Assembly: GCA_021781615.1 (NCBI GenBank)
Contig: JAJXWM010000004.1
Location: forward strand, 1-64,000
DNA: 64,000 nt
Reading direction: 5' to 3'
Source of the DNA: Pseudomonadota bacterium
GTDB lineage: Bacteria; Pseudomonadota; Gammaproteobacteria; UBA9339
Below the pieces are notes generated by a model, which ran no database searches, had not been told where the DNA came from, and saw nothing but the letters and a program-made list of their open reading frames with translations. The translations under genes were made by a program, and so were the position numbers. Numbering within the stretch: the first letter of the stretch is position 1; each line of letters begins with the position of its first letter. Positions 10,801 to 20,891 of the stretch are shown piece by piece.

Positions 10801-12306
10801 ATAGCTGCTGAGCAAATAATGGGCTAATTGATTGGCTTTATAGTTCAATTCTCGATAAGTAAGCTTAACATCTTCAAACATCACTGCAATATTATTAGGA
10901 GTTTCTAGTGCTTGTTTTTCAAAGAACTCATGGATAGTTTTATCACATGGATAATCTTTTTCTGTTTGAGTAAACTCGTACACAATCTGTTGATATTGTC
11001 GTTTATCTAAAATACTATAATCGGAAATCAATCTATCATTTCCACTAACCAGATCTTCCAGCACTTCCAGAAAAAGCTTCTTATAGCTAGTAATAAAACT
11101 TTTCAGCAATTCTTCATTAATAATTTTTTTATTAAATCTTACCCTAAAATATAGATTACCCTCTACTAACTCCTGCTCAAATAATGGCACGTTCTCATTA
11201 ACCGTATCAACATGCAACTCGGTAGAAACCTCTGCTTTCGTTGTTCCGTCAAAATTGAAAACCCTATTCCGCATATTGGCTTGAGTAAACCAAATATTCA
11301 ATAAGTCCCTATTGTCACCTGAAATAATGTTGGTTATTGGATAATGATTATAACTAACCCCATCCTGTCTTAGAGATCTAAAAAAAACCAAAGTTTTCTT
11401 AAATAAATCTGTAATAGTCTTTATCTGGCTAAATTCATATACAATTAAACTAGTATTGACTTGTGCTCCATAAATAAAATCAACACCATCTCTTATTGCC
11501 ACTGGGTAAGCTATTGCAAATTTTTTCTGATTGGTATACCGGTGTAAAAGCAAAGCAAATATACATAAACTATAAATATATGGAGTAACCACGCACTCTT
11601 TTATTTGATTTAACTTGGATAACTCTACTGCACCATAGCTAAAGTCTAATTGCGCCATCAGGTTATCCGTATGCGACAAATTAGGACTACTCTCCAACTT
11701 AAAAAATGTTAAATCAACACCCTCTACTTCAGGTAAGTACTGATACCAAAAATTTTCGTATTTATTCTGACTCTGTATAACCCGAGAAGACAAGGTGAGG
11801 GTTAGGTTTGATATCAAACTTACTTGTTCTTCAATACCATATTTTGCAGCATGGCTTGGATTATTATAATAATTTGCTATTGCGGTAAATACACCTTCAT
11901 TTAAAGACAAAGCATCTAAAAGGATATGATGAAGCACAACAATAAATCGATGAATACCTTCATCAATTCGTATTAATTTAAAACGATATAATGGACCACT
12001 ATATAATTCAAATTTTTTCCTAACAAAAGCCAGCAGTTCCGATTTACTAACCGGACCATCCACATATTCTAACTCATAAATACTATCATTCCTTACCCAG
12101 TGCGGCTCACCACCGATCTCCTGAATATGGCTATTTAGTAAAACCTGCTCTAAAACATACTTCTTTAACGCTTCTCTTAACCTTTCCAAATCTAAGACAC
12201 CATACAACATTTGATCCATAACAATATTGTAGACGCTACTGTCTGGATTCAATTGCCATTCAGTACAAAAAATATTAGCGTATGGGGATAGTTTAATTTT
12301 ATACAT
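4873..12306 (-). CDS. Hybrid NRPS-PKS megasynthase: C-A-T-KS-AT-ACP-thioester reductase
   Basis: Single 2477-residue assembly line. Condensation domain about 1-440 (HHILLDA at 126-132). Adenylation domain about 460-965 (YTSGTTGEPKG at 614-624, YYGPTEA near 750, YKTGDLVRWLPDG near 845, catalytic Lys958). Peptidyl carrier with Ser1012 (LGGTS). Ketosynthase about 1072-1500 (Cys1238, His1374 in HGTGT, His1418 in NIGH). Acyltransferase about 1595-1900 (GQGSQ, Ser1694 in GHSIGE, HAYH at 1792-1795, a malonyl-type signature). Acyl carrier with Ser2020 (LGIDS). C-terminal short-chain reductase about 2105-2477 (TGAAGYVG, YSLTK at 2278-2282), which should release the chain as aldehyde or alcohol. No ketoreductase, dehydratase or thioesterase is present. 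Predicted product: acyl group plus one amino acid plus one malonyl unit. The ATG follows AGGT by 6 bases. Confidence 0.92.
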   Translation of the reverse strand: MYKIKLSPYANIFCTEWQLNPDSSVYNIVMDQMLYGVLDLERLREALKKYVLEQVLLNSHIQEIGGEPHWVRNDSIYELEYVDGPVSKSELLAFVRKKFELYSGPLYRFKLIRIDEGIHRFIVVLHHILLDALSLNEGVFTAIANYYNNPSHAAKYGIEEQVSLISNLTLTLSSRVIQSQNKYENFWYQYLPEVEGVDLTFFKLESSPNLSHTDNLMAQLDFSYGAVELSKLNQIKECVVTPYIYSLCIFALLLHRYTNQKKFAIAYPVAIRDGVDFIYGAQVNTSLIVYEFSQIKTITDLFKKTLVFFRSLRQDGVSYNHYPITNIISGDNRDLLNIWFTQANMRNRVFNFDGTTKAEVSTELHVDTVNENVPLFEQELVEGNLYFRVRFNKKIINEELLKSFITSYKKLFLEVLEDLVSGNDRLISDYSILDKRQYQQIVYEFTQTEKDYPCDKTIHEFFEKQALETPNNIAVMFEDVKLTYRELNYKANQLAHYLLSSYKIKPDDLVAICLDRSEQMVVAILGVLKSGGAYVPIDPSLPDKRIGYILNDAKARVILTSTDYQKRLQQIYQARGKRLVVAMDSTSVQAKLEQQKQLDPKVFMIGSNLIYVLYTSGTTGEPKGVMLEHGSCVNRILEMISTGQMLGNEKVLFKTNFMFDVSFSDIFTALFTGASLIVAKNVFDIDEIAARIVNYSVNVCHFTSSQFETILGIKGVELFNNFKILNFSGEALYPRLLSNINTNVLCANYYGPTEAGEVTFEATKLTKMNANVSIIGKALHNIKLYILDKYLQPLPIGAVGELYIGGICLARGYLNNLQLTAARFIVNPLQTDREKSQRVNNRLYKTGDLVRWLPDGNIEYLGRNDFQVKIRGNRIELGEIENKLIKFEGVKQAIAVVNENTNDDKHEVGTKYLVVYYLADRKLDEVKMGQYLQECLPGYMLPSTIIYLDKLPLTTSGKLDKSSLPQVDFTDSYIAPTSRLQSQVAAIWSKILRLSKSNIGITDNFFQLGGTSLLVIRLQHELAKMPKFNNIKIADLFRFPTIEQLTEFVSNENEEDKVVKDEDVSWQIESNNDIAIIAMSGAFSGCKNVTEYWDLINLGNEGLSTATMDECRQYGISDEILQNPNFIARSGHVADTDKFDPEFWGLTPNEAKNMDPQVRKFLEHCCCVLETSGYISLTNKISIGVFAGGGDSVYVTHFARQPLIVSGIGNLSIKDALATRVAYLLGLTGPANNINTACSTSLVTVIEACKSLSGKYCDMAIAGGSALLLPEEIGYIHQEGMIFSQDGHCRTFDYRASGTVHGSGVGVVLLKRLADAEKDGDNIIAVIKGYATNNDGARKVSYAAPSVVGQKECIITARKMAKISSDRIGYVECHGTGTKLGDPIEIQALSEAFKYGIDKNSGQSNKCVIGAVKANIGHTGAAAGIASLIKVCQMLRYKIIPKQINYEAPNPELHLDETNFEIANKARKWDKVDDMPRIAGVSSFGIGGTNAHVIVSEYIPAAEKKICEFVKKSDVNNYILPLSANSQLSLEAYRRSFVEHLSKTKSNIKNIAYTLQLRRKHFDYRLSVVCGSNKEAIDKLESSVVGNKINRQERHNIVFMFSGQGSQYANMGLDLYQHDDDYKKIVDECIRLVSKCTNIQFEKVLFPALFADDKTGDYDINQAQWAQPALFVIEYSLAKLLGILNISAASYIGHSIGEYVAATLAGIFSLEEAIKIIVIRGQLMQSMPKGAMLSIQANAIKVDKIIKDNNCELAVINSPKNCVVSGSVEAIANLKTALDKLEIAAIVLRVSHAYHSGSMEDASKKFMIELQKIKLKKPQKRFISNLTGNFITPYEAVSPEYWVNHLRHTVLFSEGIKTIFNTYSNLFFVEVGAGKSLMSFVKQHNVEKYNAAQLLNSRKEYENDLSDICSKEDVLSRLWSSGYNADFNGYYGYEGNGVVDLPNYCFDQHICWVNQVYDRNAVMVKDNLPVAISDSGDLKNRVVEKNLSDKYYGIAKIYLDVSGVNKISIDDTFQTLGIDSLQIVKLLFELQRNYKIGLNVLLDLQTIAKVAEFAPFAKNNLVQRLGKIKLFYAKREREPNKNEFWDPEKCAEYMAAVKQMTVKKGKKNIRCVMLTGAAGYVGCNILYQLLHETEYKIYLPVRAASQKEAVSRLKHKFTYYFDLDLDKYQDRITILASDLEEPGLGLTSSQYQELVAHVDSIIHSAASVKMYGNYDFAYRTNVQATINLLDLAKLTNGKDFHYISTTAVITEGHIPGHKYFVFHEDDDIGILQNHNHTYSLTKREGEVIVNKYREHGVTSNIYRLGTVGMHSGNYRYQENIEDNGFFAIFKTILDLGTAYKELLNVEISQVDCVAKAIVKLFDQAYLGNQTYHVFNPCPYNLGRLFAAKKMSVKLCSVNKFFDTILDVLAKNDMDAKQIELFMLHKRWLQDADMEDTLRVKILQDKTVAILAELGFYWPKITDNMWSGFIKLANARGK

Positions 12307-12409
12307 AAGAACCTATTTTTATACAACTTTATTTCCTTGCTTCAACCTCTTTTCCCTCTATAAATAAAACACCTCCCTGATAATTCGAAATACTCACACA
12401 ATAAAACAT

Positions 12410-13393
12410 TTATATATGCAATAATACACTACTCCAAGAATAACCAACCCCGAAACCAACTAATATGACTCTCGCTCCAGAACTAGAAACCACCTTGTTA
12501 GATATCAAGTTAGACAATGCAATAGGAATAGTGGAAGATACCGTATTACCATAATCTTTAAGATCAATACAAAACTTTTCCCTGGGAATATTTAGTTTAT
12601 CCCGCAGGTGATTGAGCATAAATTCATTGGCTTGATGAAAGATAAAATGATCTATATCAGCAATTGACAGATTACATTTTGCTAATAGCTTGTTTACAGC
12701 ATCAGGAACCGATCTAATAGTAAAGGAAAATATCGCTGGGCCATTCATAAGCATTTTTTTTGGCAAACAACCTGCTTGTTCAAAATTACGCAGCCCACCA
12801 TTAGCAACAATTAAATCGTTTTTTCCAGACCCATCAGTACCAAAAACAAAAGGCCCTATTAAATCACTTTCTGAATCCTCAGCTTTAAGAAAGGTTGCAG
12901 ATGCTCCATCACCAAAAATACTCCTTGTGCTTATATCATCATCATCAAGGTATTTACTGTAAGTTTCCGCAGTAAGTAATAAAACATTATTAACCTGACC
13001 AGTCTCAATAAGACCTTTTGCCAAAGATAACCCATACACATATCCGGAACAACCCAAATTATAATCCAATGCTCCAGCTGTAGTAGGTATCCCTAAACGT
13101 TCTTGCAATAAACATGCCGTGGTCGGCAAAAAATAATCTGGACTTTGTGTACAAAATAAAATGAACTCTATCTCTTCAGGAACACAAATCTTTTGCTTAA
13201 AAAGTTTTTTAGCCGCTTTTTCCGCAAGATCGGAAGCACACTCGCTGCTATCAGCAATATGGCGTATTTCTATCCCAACCTTATCCTTGATTTTTTCTGC
13301 ATCCCAAGTAGAAAAATTTTTTGCTAAATCATAATTACTAACAACCGTCTCTGGCAGATAGTAAACTATATTTTTTATTTTTGCTTTCTTCAT
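12410..13393 (-). CDS. Beta-ketoacyl-ACP synthase III-like enzyme
   Basis: Thiolase-fold ketosynthase of the FabH type. The catalytic triad is visible: Cys in NLGCSGYVYG, His in FIFHQAN and Asn in DYGNTVSSTIP. The length, about 327 residues, is normal. The ATG at 13393 (MKKAKIKNIVYYLPE) is preferred over an upstream TTG at 13417, because FabH-like proteins normally begin just before this strand. It sits between the carrier protein gene and the NRPS-PKS in one operon, 103 bases before the latter. Primary FabH usually lies in a fab operon, so this copy is probably specialised, either making a beta-ketoacyl starter on the neighbouring carrier protein or transferring an acyl group. That role is inference. 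Confidence 0.85.
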   Translation of the reverse strand: MKKAKIKNIVYYLPETVVSNYDLAKNFSTWDAEKIKDKVGIEIRHIADSSECASDLAEKAAKKLFKQKICVPEEIEFILFCTQSPDYFLPTTACLLQERLGIPTTAGALDYNLGCSGYVYGLSLAKGLIETGQVNNVLLLTAETYSKYLDDDDISTRSIFGDGASATFLKAEDSESDLIGPFVFGTDGSGKNDLIVANGGLRNFEQAGCLPKKMLMNGPAIFSFTIRSVPDAVNKLLAKCNLSIADIDHFIFHQANEFMLNHLRDKLNIPREKFCIDLKDYGNTVSSTIPIALSNLISNKVVSSSGARVILVGFGVGYSWSSVLLHI

Positions 13394-13435
13394 AAATACC
13401 AAAGATAATTTGACCAACCATCAAACATCTAATAT

Positions 13436-13663
13436 TTAAGCCTTTGTGATTGCTTTATTAAATAAATCACCAATAGTACTGATCTTCCCCAACTCCTCTA
13501 TGCCGAAATTAACCCCAAACTCTTTATCCAGAAAAGCGATCAATTTCAACATAGCAAGAGAATCGAAAAGCACACCATTACCCAAAGAATCACTACAAGT
13601 AACCGTGCCTTGCTCTACCCCGCATATATCGTCTATTAACAACATGAATTCTTTTTCGTTCAT
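13436..13663 (-). CDS. Free-standing acyl carrier protein
   Basis: Small acidic carrier protein of 75 residues with the phosphopantetheine attachment site at Ser in LFDSLAMLKLI. The length and helix pattern are typical of ACPs. The ATG at 13663 (MNEKEF) follows TTGGTAG; an in-frame TTG at 13672 is less likely. It is the first gene of the biosynthetic operon, about 40 bases before the ketosynthase III-like gene, and is presumably its acyl donor or acceptor. It should need a phosphopantetheinyl transferase; none is encoded in this window. Confidence 0.85.
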   Translation of the reverse strand: MNEKEFMLLIDDICGVEQGTVTCSDSLGNGVLFDSLAMLKLIAFLDKEFGVNFGIEELGKISTIGDLFNKAITKA

Positions 13664-14141
13664 ATCTACCAAACAATATAAAAATAAATGCCATTAAAAA
13701 AATGATTAAATAAATTCTTAGATATCGGTAAAATATAACAAAGTATCATAACATTATCATCGATATTTATGCTATATAGGTTAACATTATTTAATATTTA
13801 TTGAAAGCCCTATAAAAATATGGGCTAATTTAAAAAGTGCAAACAAATCTTGGCAAAATTTCATTAAAGCCATCTTGCTAATATCAACTCTAATCTCAAC
13901 AATAGTTATTAATGCCCTAAAAAAGCAATAGTTATTAATGCCCTAAAAAAGCCATAAAGCTCACTTAATTACTATCTAAATGTAGTAACCACTTAAAGTA
14001 CTTATAACTCTATTTTTTAAAAATTCATATCCATACAAAACAAGAATTAGTAGCTTAAATTCTAGGTATCTCCATTACTATTATTATACTATTCGTAACA
14101 ATTTCACCTAAGCATTTACTATTCATAAAGATATAGTTATT
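13664..14141. other. Intergenic region upstream of the biosynthetic operon
   Basis: About 480 AT-rich bases lie between the carrier protein start and the lipase stop. They should contain the operon promoter and any operator. I see many TATAAT-like stretches but cannot single out one promoter. The only distinct structure is the tandem repeat at 13901-13952. No open frame of convincing coding quality is present. Confidence 0.5.
13901..13952. repeat. Perfect 26-bp tandem repeat, two units
   Basis: The unit aatagttattaatgccctaaaaaagc occurs twice with no mismatch, at 13901-13926 and 13927-13952. It lies about 240 bases upstream of the carrier protein start. It may be replication slippage or a repeated binding site; nothing else in the sequence decides between them. 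Confidence 0.85.
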
Positions 14142-15152
14142 TCACATGGTTCCGTTTTTTATCGAGCATGGAGATAATTTTTGCTTTAAAAAACAGTTTT
14201 TGTATGCCTCTAGCGTCAGTTTTTCCGCTCTAAGTGGATTCTTACATTCTCTTTTCCACATCTCACAAATATATTCATTATATATCTCTGGCATGGCATT
14301 ATACGCCTCCATGCTAGCATAAAAAGACATACAATTCTTGGGCCAGGCTTTTATTGGAATTTGATTATAAATACCATCTATATTTATACTATTTAAGATA
14401 TCTTCCATCCCATGAGAACATAAATACCTGGGTTTTTTTCCAGACTTATGGGGCATGGTTCCTAAAAAATTACGCATTACATTCAGAGAAATTGTACCAC
14501 CATTATTTATTGCTATGGGAGGTTTAATATGCTCCCCACAAGTATTAATAAAATTGGGAAGACTATTGATGATGGTTATTTTTTCCTGGTCAAAAGCTCC
14601 GCCAATCAACTTCTCTATCGGCTTTTTGGCGCCTGGACTATCAAAAACAATAGCCTCGATACCAAATTTAGCCGCTATTAATTGAGACAAAAATCCACCC
14701 AAAGAGTGCCCGGTAATAAATATCTTACTGACTGGATACAGCTTGGTAAGATTGGTTATAATGACTTCTGCCGACCCACATTGCTTAGGAATTTTGCCAA
14801 GAACTATTTGTAAATCGCTATATAAATCATCTACCATTACTTGGGCGGTAAGATTTGCTGCCAGTTGAACCGACCCAAGCAAGCCATCAAACACCATTTG
14901 CAAAACTTTAAAATTATAAAAATCGGTTCCACGAATAGCAACCAATAGCTCATCACCGCCATTACGCAAGATGATCGCATAAAAGCCATCCCTTTTGTTA
15001 TCCATTACTTCAAGAAATTTGTATCCTTGAGAATTTAGAGAACTAAAATAATGATTACTAGTAATTATGCTGTTATATTTTTTTTGCGTAACATCTTGGC
15101 CGGCAAGATATGCCGCTTCGGCAGCAATTCTTAGTTTTGAATTAGGCACCAC
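14142..15152 (-). CDS. Class 3 lipase-like alpha/beta hydrolase
   Basis: 336-residue protein with the serine-hydrolase elbow TGHSLGGFLSQ near residue 145 and the upstream oxyanion-side motif LLVAIRGTDF, both typical of class 3 lipases. A downstream Asp (IVFDSPGAK) and a His (LCSHGMED) could complete the triad. There is no clear signal peptide. The start is GTG after a G-rich stretch (GGGGGTGGGG). The gene follows secF by 15 bases and is codirectional, so it is probably read from the sec operon although it is not a usual member. The substrate is unknown. Confidence 0.72.
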   Translation of the reverse strand: MVPNSKLRIAAEAAYLAGQDVTQKKYNSIITSNHYFSSLNSQGYKFLEVMDNKRDGFYAIILRNGGDELLVAIRGTDFYNFKVLQMVFDGLLGSVQLAANLTAQVMVDDLYSDLQIVLGKIPKQCGSAEVIITNLTKLYPVSKIFITGHSLGGFLSQLIAAKFGIEAIVFDSPGAKKPIEKLIGGAFDQEKITIINSLPNFINTCGEHIKPPIAINNGGTISLNVMRNFLGTMPHKSGKKPRYLCSHGMEDILNSINIDGIYNQIPIKAWPKNCMSFYASMEAYNAMPEIYNEYICEMWKRECKNPLRAEKLTLEAYKNCFLKQKLSPCSIKNGTM

Positions 15153-15167
15153 CCCACCCCCACACCT

Positions 15168-16082
15168 CTAGGGCATACTATCAATTGCTTTTTTCTCCGA
15201 TGGCATAAGATGGCAACGATCGAGACCAAAAAGTAGTGCTAAAGCACCAGCAACGTAAATAGAAGAATAAGTGCCAATAACAATACCGATCATCATGGCT
15301 AGAGAAAATCCATGTAACATCTGTCCACCAAAAATAAATAAAGCGGCAATAACTGAAAAGGTTAAACCAGATATCATGATCGTTCTAGATAAGGTTTGGT
15401 TTACCGATAGATTTATAATTTCTTCTGGGCTCGCCTTACGAACCTTACGGAAATTTTCCCGAGCACGGTCATAAACCACAATTGTATCGTTCAATGAATA
15501 ACCGATCACCGTGAGTAATGCCGCAAGCGCAATCGAATCAAATTCGACATGAAAAAATGAAAATATACCCAAAATCAGCATCGGATCGTGAACTAAAGAG
15601 ATTGCCGCACTAACTGCAAAACGGTATTCAAAACGAAAAGCAATATAAATCATTGTACCAAGTAAAGCAACAATAACGGCCAAAATACCATTAGTTACCA
15701 AAGCTTTCCCCATCTGTGCACCAATCATTTCTGCGCGCTGTAGCTTAGCACCAGTAAGAGCCTTTAAAACCTTATCAGTCAACTGTTGCTGATTTAAATC
15801 TTTATGTAGTTTTAATTTAACAACCACATCTTTGGAACTACCATATGCCTGGGTTACTGCTTCTATCCCAGACTTTTCTAGTTGCTCACGAATTTGGTTA
15901 AAATCAGGAGGGGTAGCATAGTTAACATGAACCTGCATACCACCGGTAAAATCCAAACCTAGGTTTAGACCATTAATTATCAAAGACCCTGCCGAAAAAA
16001 TAAATATCAGCGACGAAAATGCAAAAGCCCATTTTCGTTGTGCCATAAAATCTACATTTGTTTTGTGAGTAAAAAATTCCAT
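15168..16082 (-). CDS. secF: Protein translocase subunit SecF
   Basis: Inner-membrane partner of SecD that uses the proton gradient to complete Sec-dependent export. It has 304 residues, with one N-terminal membrane segment (about 18-36), a periplasmic domain beginning GLNLGLDFTGGMQV, and a C-terminal five-helix block with the family motif GYSLNDTIVVYDRARENFR. Length and motifs are normal. It follows secD by 97 bases in the order tgt-yajC-secD-secF common in Proteobacteria. Confidence 0.95.
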   Translation of the reverse strand: MEFFTHKTNVDFMAQRKWAFAFSSLIFIFSAGSLIINGLNLGLDFTGGMQVHVNYATPPDFNQIREQLEKSGIEAVTQAYGSSKDVVVKLKLHKDLNQQQLTDKVLKALTGAKLQRAEMIGAQMGKALVTNGILAVIVALLGTMIYIAFRFEYRFAVSAAISLVHDPMLILGIFSFFHVEFDSIALAALLTVIGYSLNDTIVVYDRARENFRKVRKASPEEIINLSVNQTLSRTIMISGLTFSVIAALFIFGGQMLHGFSLAMMIGIVIGTYSSIYVAGALALLFGLDRCHLMPSEKKAIDSMP

Positions 16083-16179
16083 AATGTACCGCCTATATTT
16101 TAATTTTAGTTATACCCAACTCTTTTCAGATAAAAAATTAGCGAAGCCATAACTTGCGTCTAAATTCATTCTACGCAGG

Positions 16180-18042
16180 TTATATCCCTATGGATAATTT
16201 TTTAATATTCCTACTACCATAAATCCAATTAACAATTGCCCTTGTAAATACGATTGAAGTTAACATTGAAGTCATCAGGCCAATAGTTAACACCACCGCA
16301 AAACATCGCACGGGACCAGTACCTAGCGCATATAAAACTATTGCCACAATTAAAGTCGCAACGTTAGCGTCAACAATAGTGGTAAAAGCACGCTGATAGC
16401 CAGTATAAATACTAGCCTGTGGACTTGTTCCATTACGCAACTCTTCACGAATACGTTCATAGATTAAAACGCTCGCATCCACTGCCATACCAACAGTCAA
16501 CACCATACCCGCCATTCCTGGTAAAGTTAAAACTGCACCTAAAATCGATAAAATAGCCGTCATAAATATCAAGTTTAACATGAAGGCTACACTAGAAATA
16601 AGACCAAAAAACCGATAGTAAAGCACCATGAAAAGCATAACAAAAAGATAACCAACAACAATCGACATTATACCCTTATTGATGTTGGCCTTACCCATAC
16701 TAGGACCCATAGTAAATTCTTCGGCAAAACTAACTGGAGCAATCAACGCTCCCGAACGTAATAATAAAGCCAAGTCTTGGGCGTATTTTTCACCACGTAG
16801 TCCGGTAATCTCAAAATGGTTACCAAGAGCAGATTGAATAGTTGCGACACTAATAATTTTTTCGACCTGACGATTAACCGTTGTAACCTTACCATGTACC
16901 GTCTGTTGCTCTGGTTTGGTTTCAACATAAACAACCGCCATCTGTTTTCCAATATTTTCAGAAGTAACCCGATGAAAAGTACTCTCTCCACCACCACCAA
17001 GATGTACCGCTACTGCCGGTCTACCATCATGGGAAACAGCTGCCGCTGCATAAGTTATTGAATTTCCCTGAAGAATGGCGTGATCTTTTAGTAATAATCT
17101 CCGTCCTTCATATTCATATAATCTTGAGCCAATTGGCATATCACCAGATGCCGCCGCCTCAGCATCATGCTCAAAATCAAGCATCTGAAATCTTAACGTA
17201 GCGGTTTTACCAACAATTTCTTTAGCACGCACGGTATCTTGGACCCCAGGTAAATCAACACTAACATGGTCTGCCCCTTGCCGCTGTACTACCGCTTCAC
17301 CAATACCAAGTTCATTAACCCGATTACGTAAAGTATTTACTGTTTGCTCAATAGCATAGTCAGCTACATCAAAGACCGCTTTTTCTGACATTAAAACTTG
17401 TAGTTTAAAAGTTCCGCCGGTCGTAATCTTATTGAATAAATAATCTTTCAAACGCTTACTAAGCTCTGCTTGCCCCTTTTCTAAACTTTCAACATCACGG
17501 AAGGTAACTGATATCCCGTGGGGATGAATACGATCTATCGCTAAATAACGGACCCCTGATTCCCGTAAGTCGCTAATAATTGAACGTAAGTCGCCATCCT
17601 CTCGCTTTTTGATCATGTCGTTAAGATCAACTGCAAGTAAAAAGTGCACACCGCCACGTAAATCTAACCCCCGTTTCATGGGACTTGCGCCTAAAATTTG
17701 CAGCCATTTTGGAGTGCGTGAAGCAAGGTTTAAAGCCACAACATAATCATTACCTAAAGCATTTTTGACAATATCTCGAGCTTTTATTTGCGTTTCTTCA
17801 TCAGCAAGGCGTACCAAAATGTTATTATCATGCTGTTTTTCAATTTTGGTATATTTTAATTTATGCTCGGTTAATACTGTCTTGGTCTGTTCTAAAACAT
17901 CACTAGCCGCACCCGTAGTACTACTGGCTGAAATCTGAATCGCGAGGTCTTCACCAAATAAATTTGGCAAAGCGTAGATAACCGCAACAACCAGTAGAAA
18001 TACCAGCAACAAATTTTTCCATAATGAATAGTGATTTTGCAT
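16180..18042 (-). CDS. secD: Protein translocase subunit SecD
   Basis: 620 residues, a normal length for gammaproteobacterial SecD. An N-terminal membrane segment is followed by a large periplasmic P1 region starting with KRGLDLRGGVHFLLAVD. A C-terminal six-helix RND-like block contains GMAVDASVLIYERIREE. It works with SecF and YajC at the SecYEG channel. It lies 38 bases downstream of yajC on the same strand. Confidence 0.96.
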   Translation of the reverse strand: MQNHYSLWKNLLLVFLLVVAVIYALPNLFGEDLAIQISASSTTGAASDVLEQTKTVLTEHKLKYTKIEKQHDNNILVRLADEETQIKARDIVKNALGNDYVVALNLASRTPKWLQILGASPMKRGLDLRGGVHFLLAVDLNDMIKKREDGDLRSIISDLRESGVRYLAIDRIHPHGISVTFRDVESLEKGQAELSKRLKDYLFNKITTGGTFKLQVLMSEKAVFDVADYAIEQTVNTLRNRVNELGIGEAVVQRQGADHVSVDLPGVQDTVRAKEIVGKTATLRFQMLDFEHDAEAAASGDMPIGSRLYEYEGRRLLLKDHAILQGNSITYAAAAVSHDGRPAVAVHLGGGGESTFHRVTSENIGKQMAVVYVETKPEQQTVHGKVTTVNRQVEKIISVATIQSALGNHFEITGLRGEKYAQDLALLLRSGALIAPVSFAEEFTMGPSMGKANINKGIMSIVVGYLFVMLFMVLYYRFFGLISSVAFMLNLIFMTAILSILGAVLTLPGMAGMVLTVGMAVDASVLIYERIREELRNGTSPQASIYTGYQRAFTTIVDANVATLIVAIVLYALGTGPVRCFAVVLTIGLMTSMLTSIVFTRAIVNWIYGSRNIKKLSIGI

Positions 18043-18080
18043 AGTTTTAAACCCTATCTATAAAATTTTATTAAAGCTTC

Positions 18081-18431
18081 CTACTGCGCTGCTTTAATAG
18101 TACCGCGCGGCACTATATTAGCAACTGCACTTTTTTGAATAGTAACATGAGTATTCTCAGCAATACTGATCACCAATAAATCATCGGTAATTTTTTCAAT
18201 CTTACCCAAAATCCCACCAATAGTTACAACCTCATCCCCTTTTTGCAAACTACCAATTAAACTTTTCTGTTCTTTAGCTCTTTTAGACTGTGGACGAATA
18301 ATCATTAAATACATAAATACCACAAAAATAGCGATCATTGGTAACATTGACATCAACCCTTGAGTAGTACTTGGGGTAGAAGCTGCACCAGCGGCGGTAT
18401 CGGCAAAAGCATCACTAATTAAAAAACTCAT
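18081..18431 (-). CDS. yajC: Preprotein translocase accessory subunit YajC
   Basis: Small membrane protein of 116 residues with one hydrophobic segment (about 28-45) followed by MIIRPQSKRAKEQKSL, the family signature, and a GDEVVTIGGI...I motif. It associates with SecD and SecF. It begins 2 bases after the tgt stop, so the two are likely translated together. Confidence 0.95.
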   Translation of the reverse strand: MSFLISDAFADTAAGAASTPSTTQGLMSMLPMIAIFVVFMYLMIIRPQSKRAKEQKSLIGSLQKGDEVVTIGGILGKIEKITDDLLVISIAENTHVTIQKSAVANIVPRGTIKAAQ

Positions 18432-18433
18432 AA

Positions 18434-20870
<2,437 letters not shown>

Positions 20871-20891
20871 ATATACCCTCCGTAAAATAGA

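Noticed and set aside
13664-14141. CRISPR-like repeats upstream of the ACP gene
   Set aside because: Only two directly abutting units without spacers; this is a simple tandem duplication.
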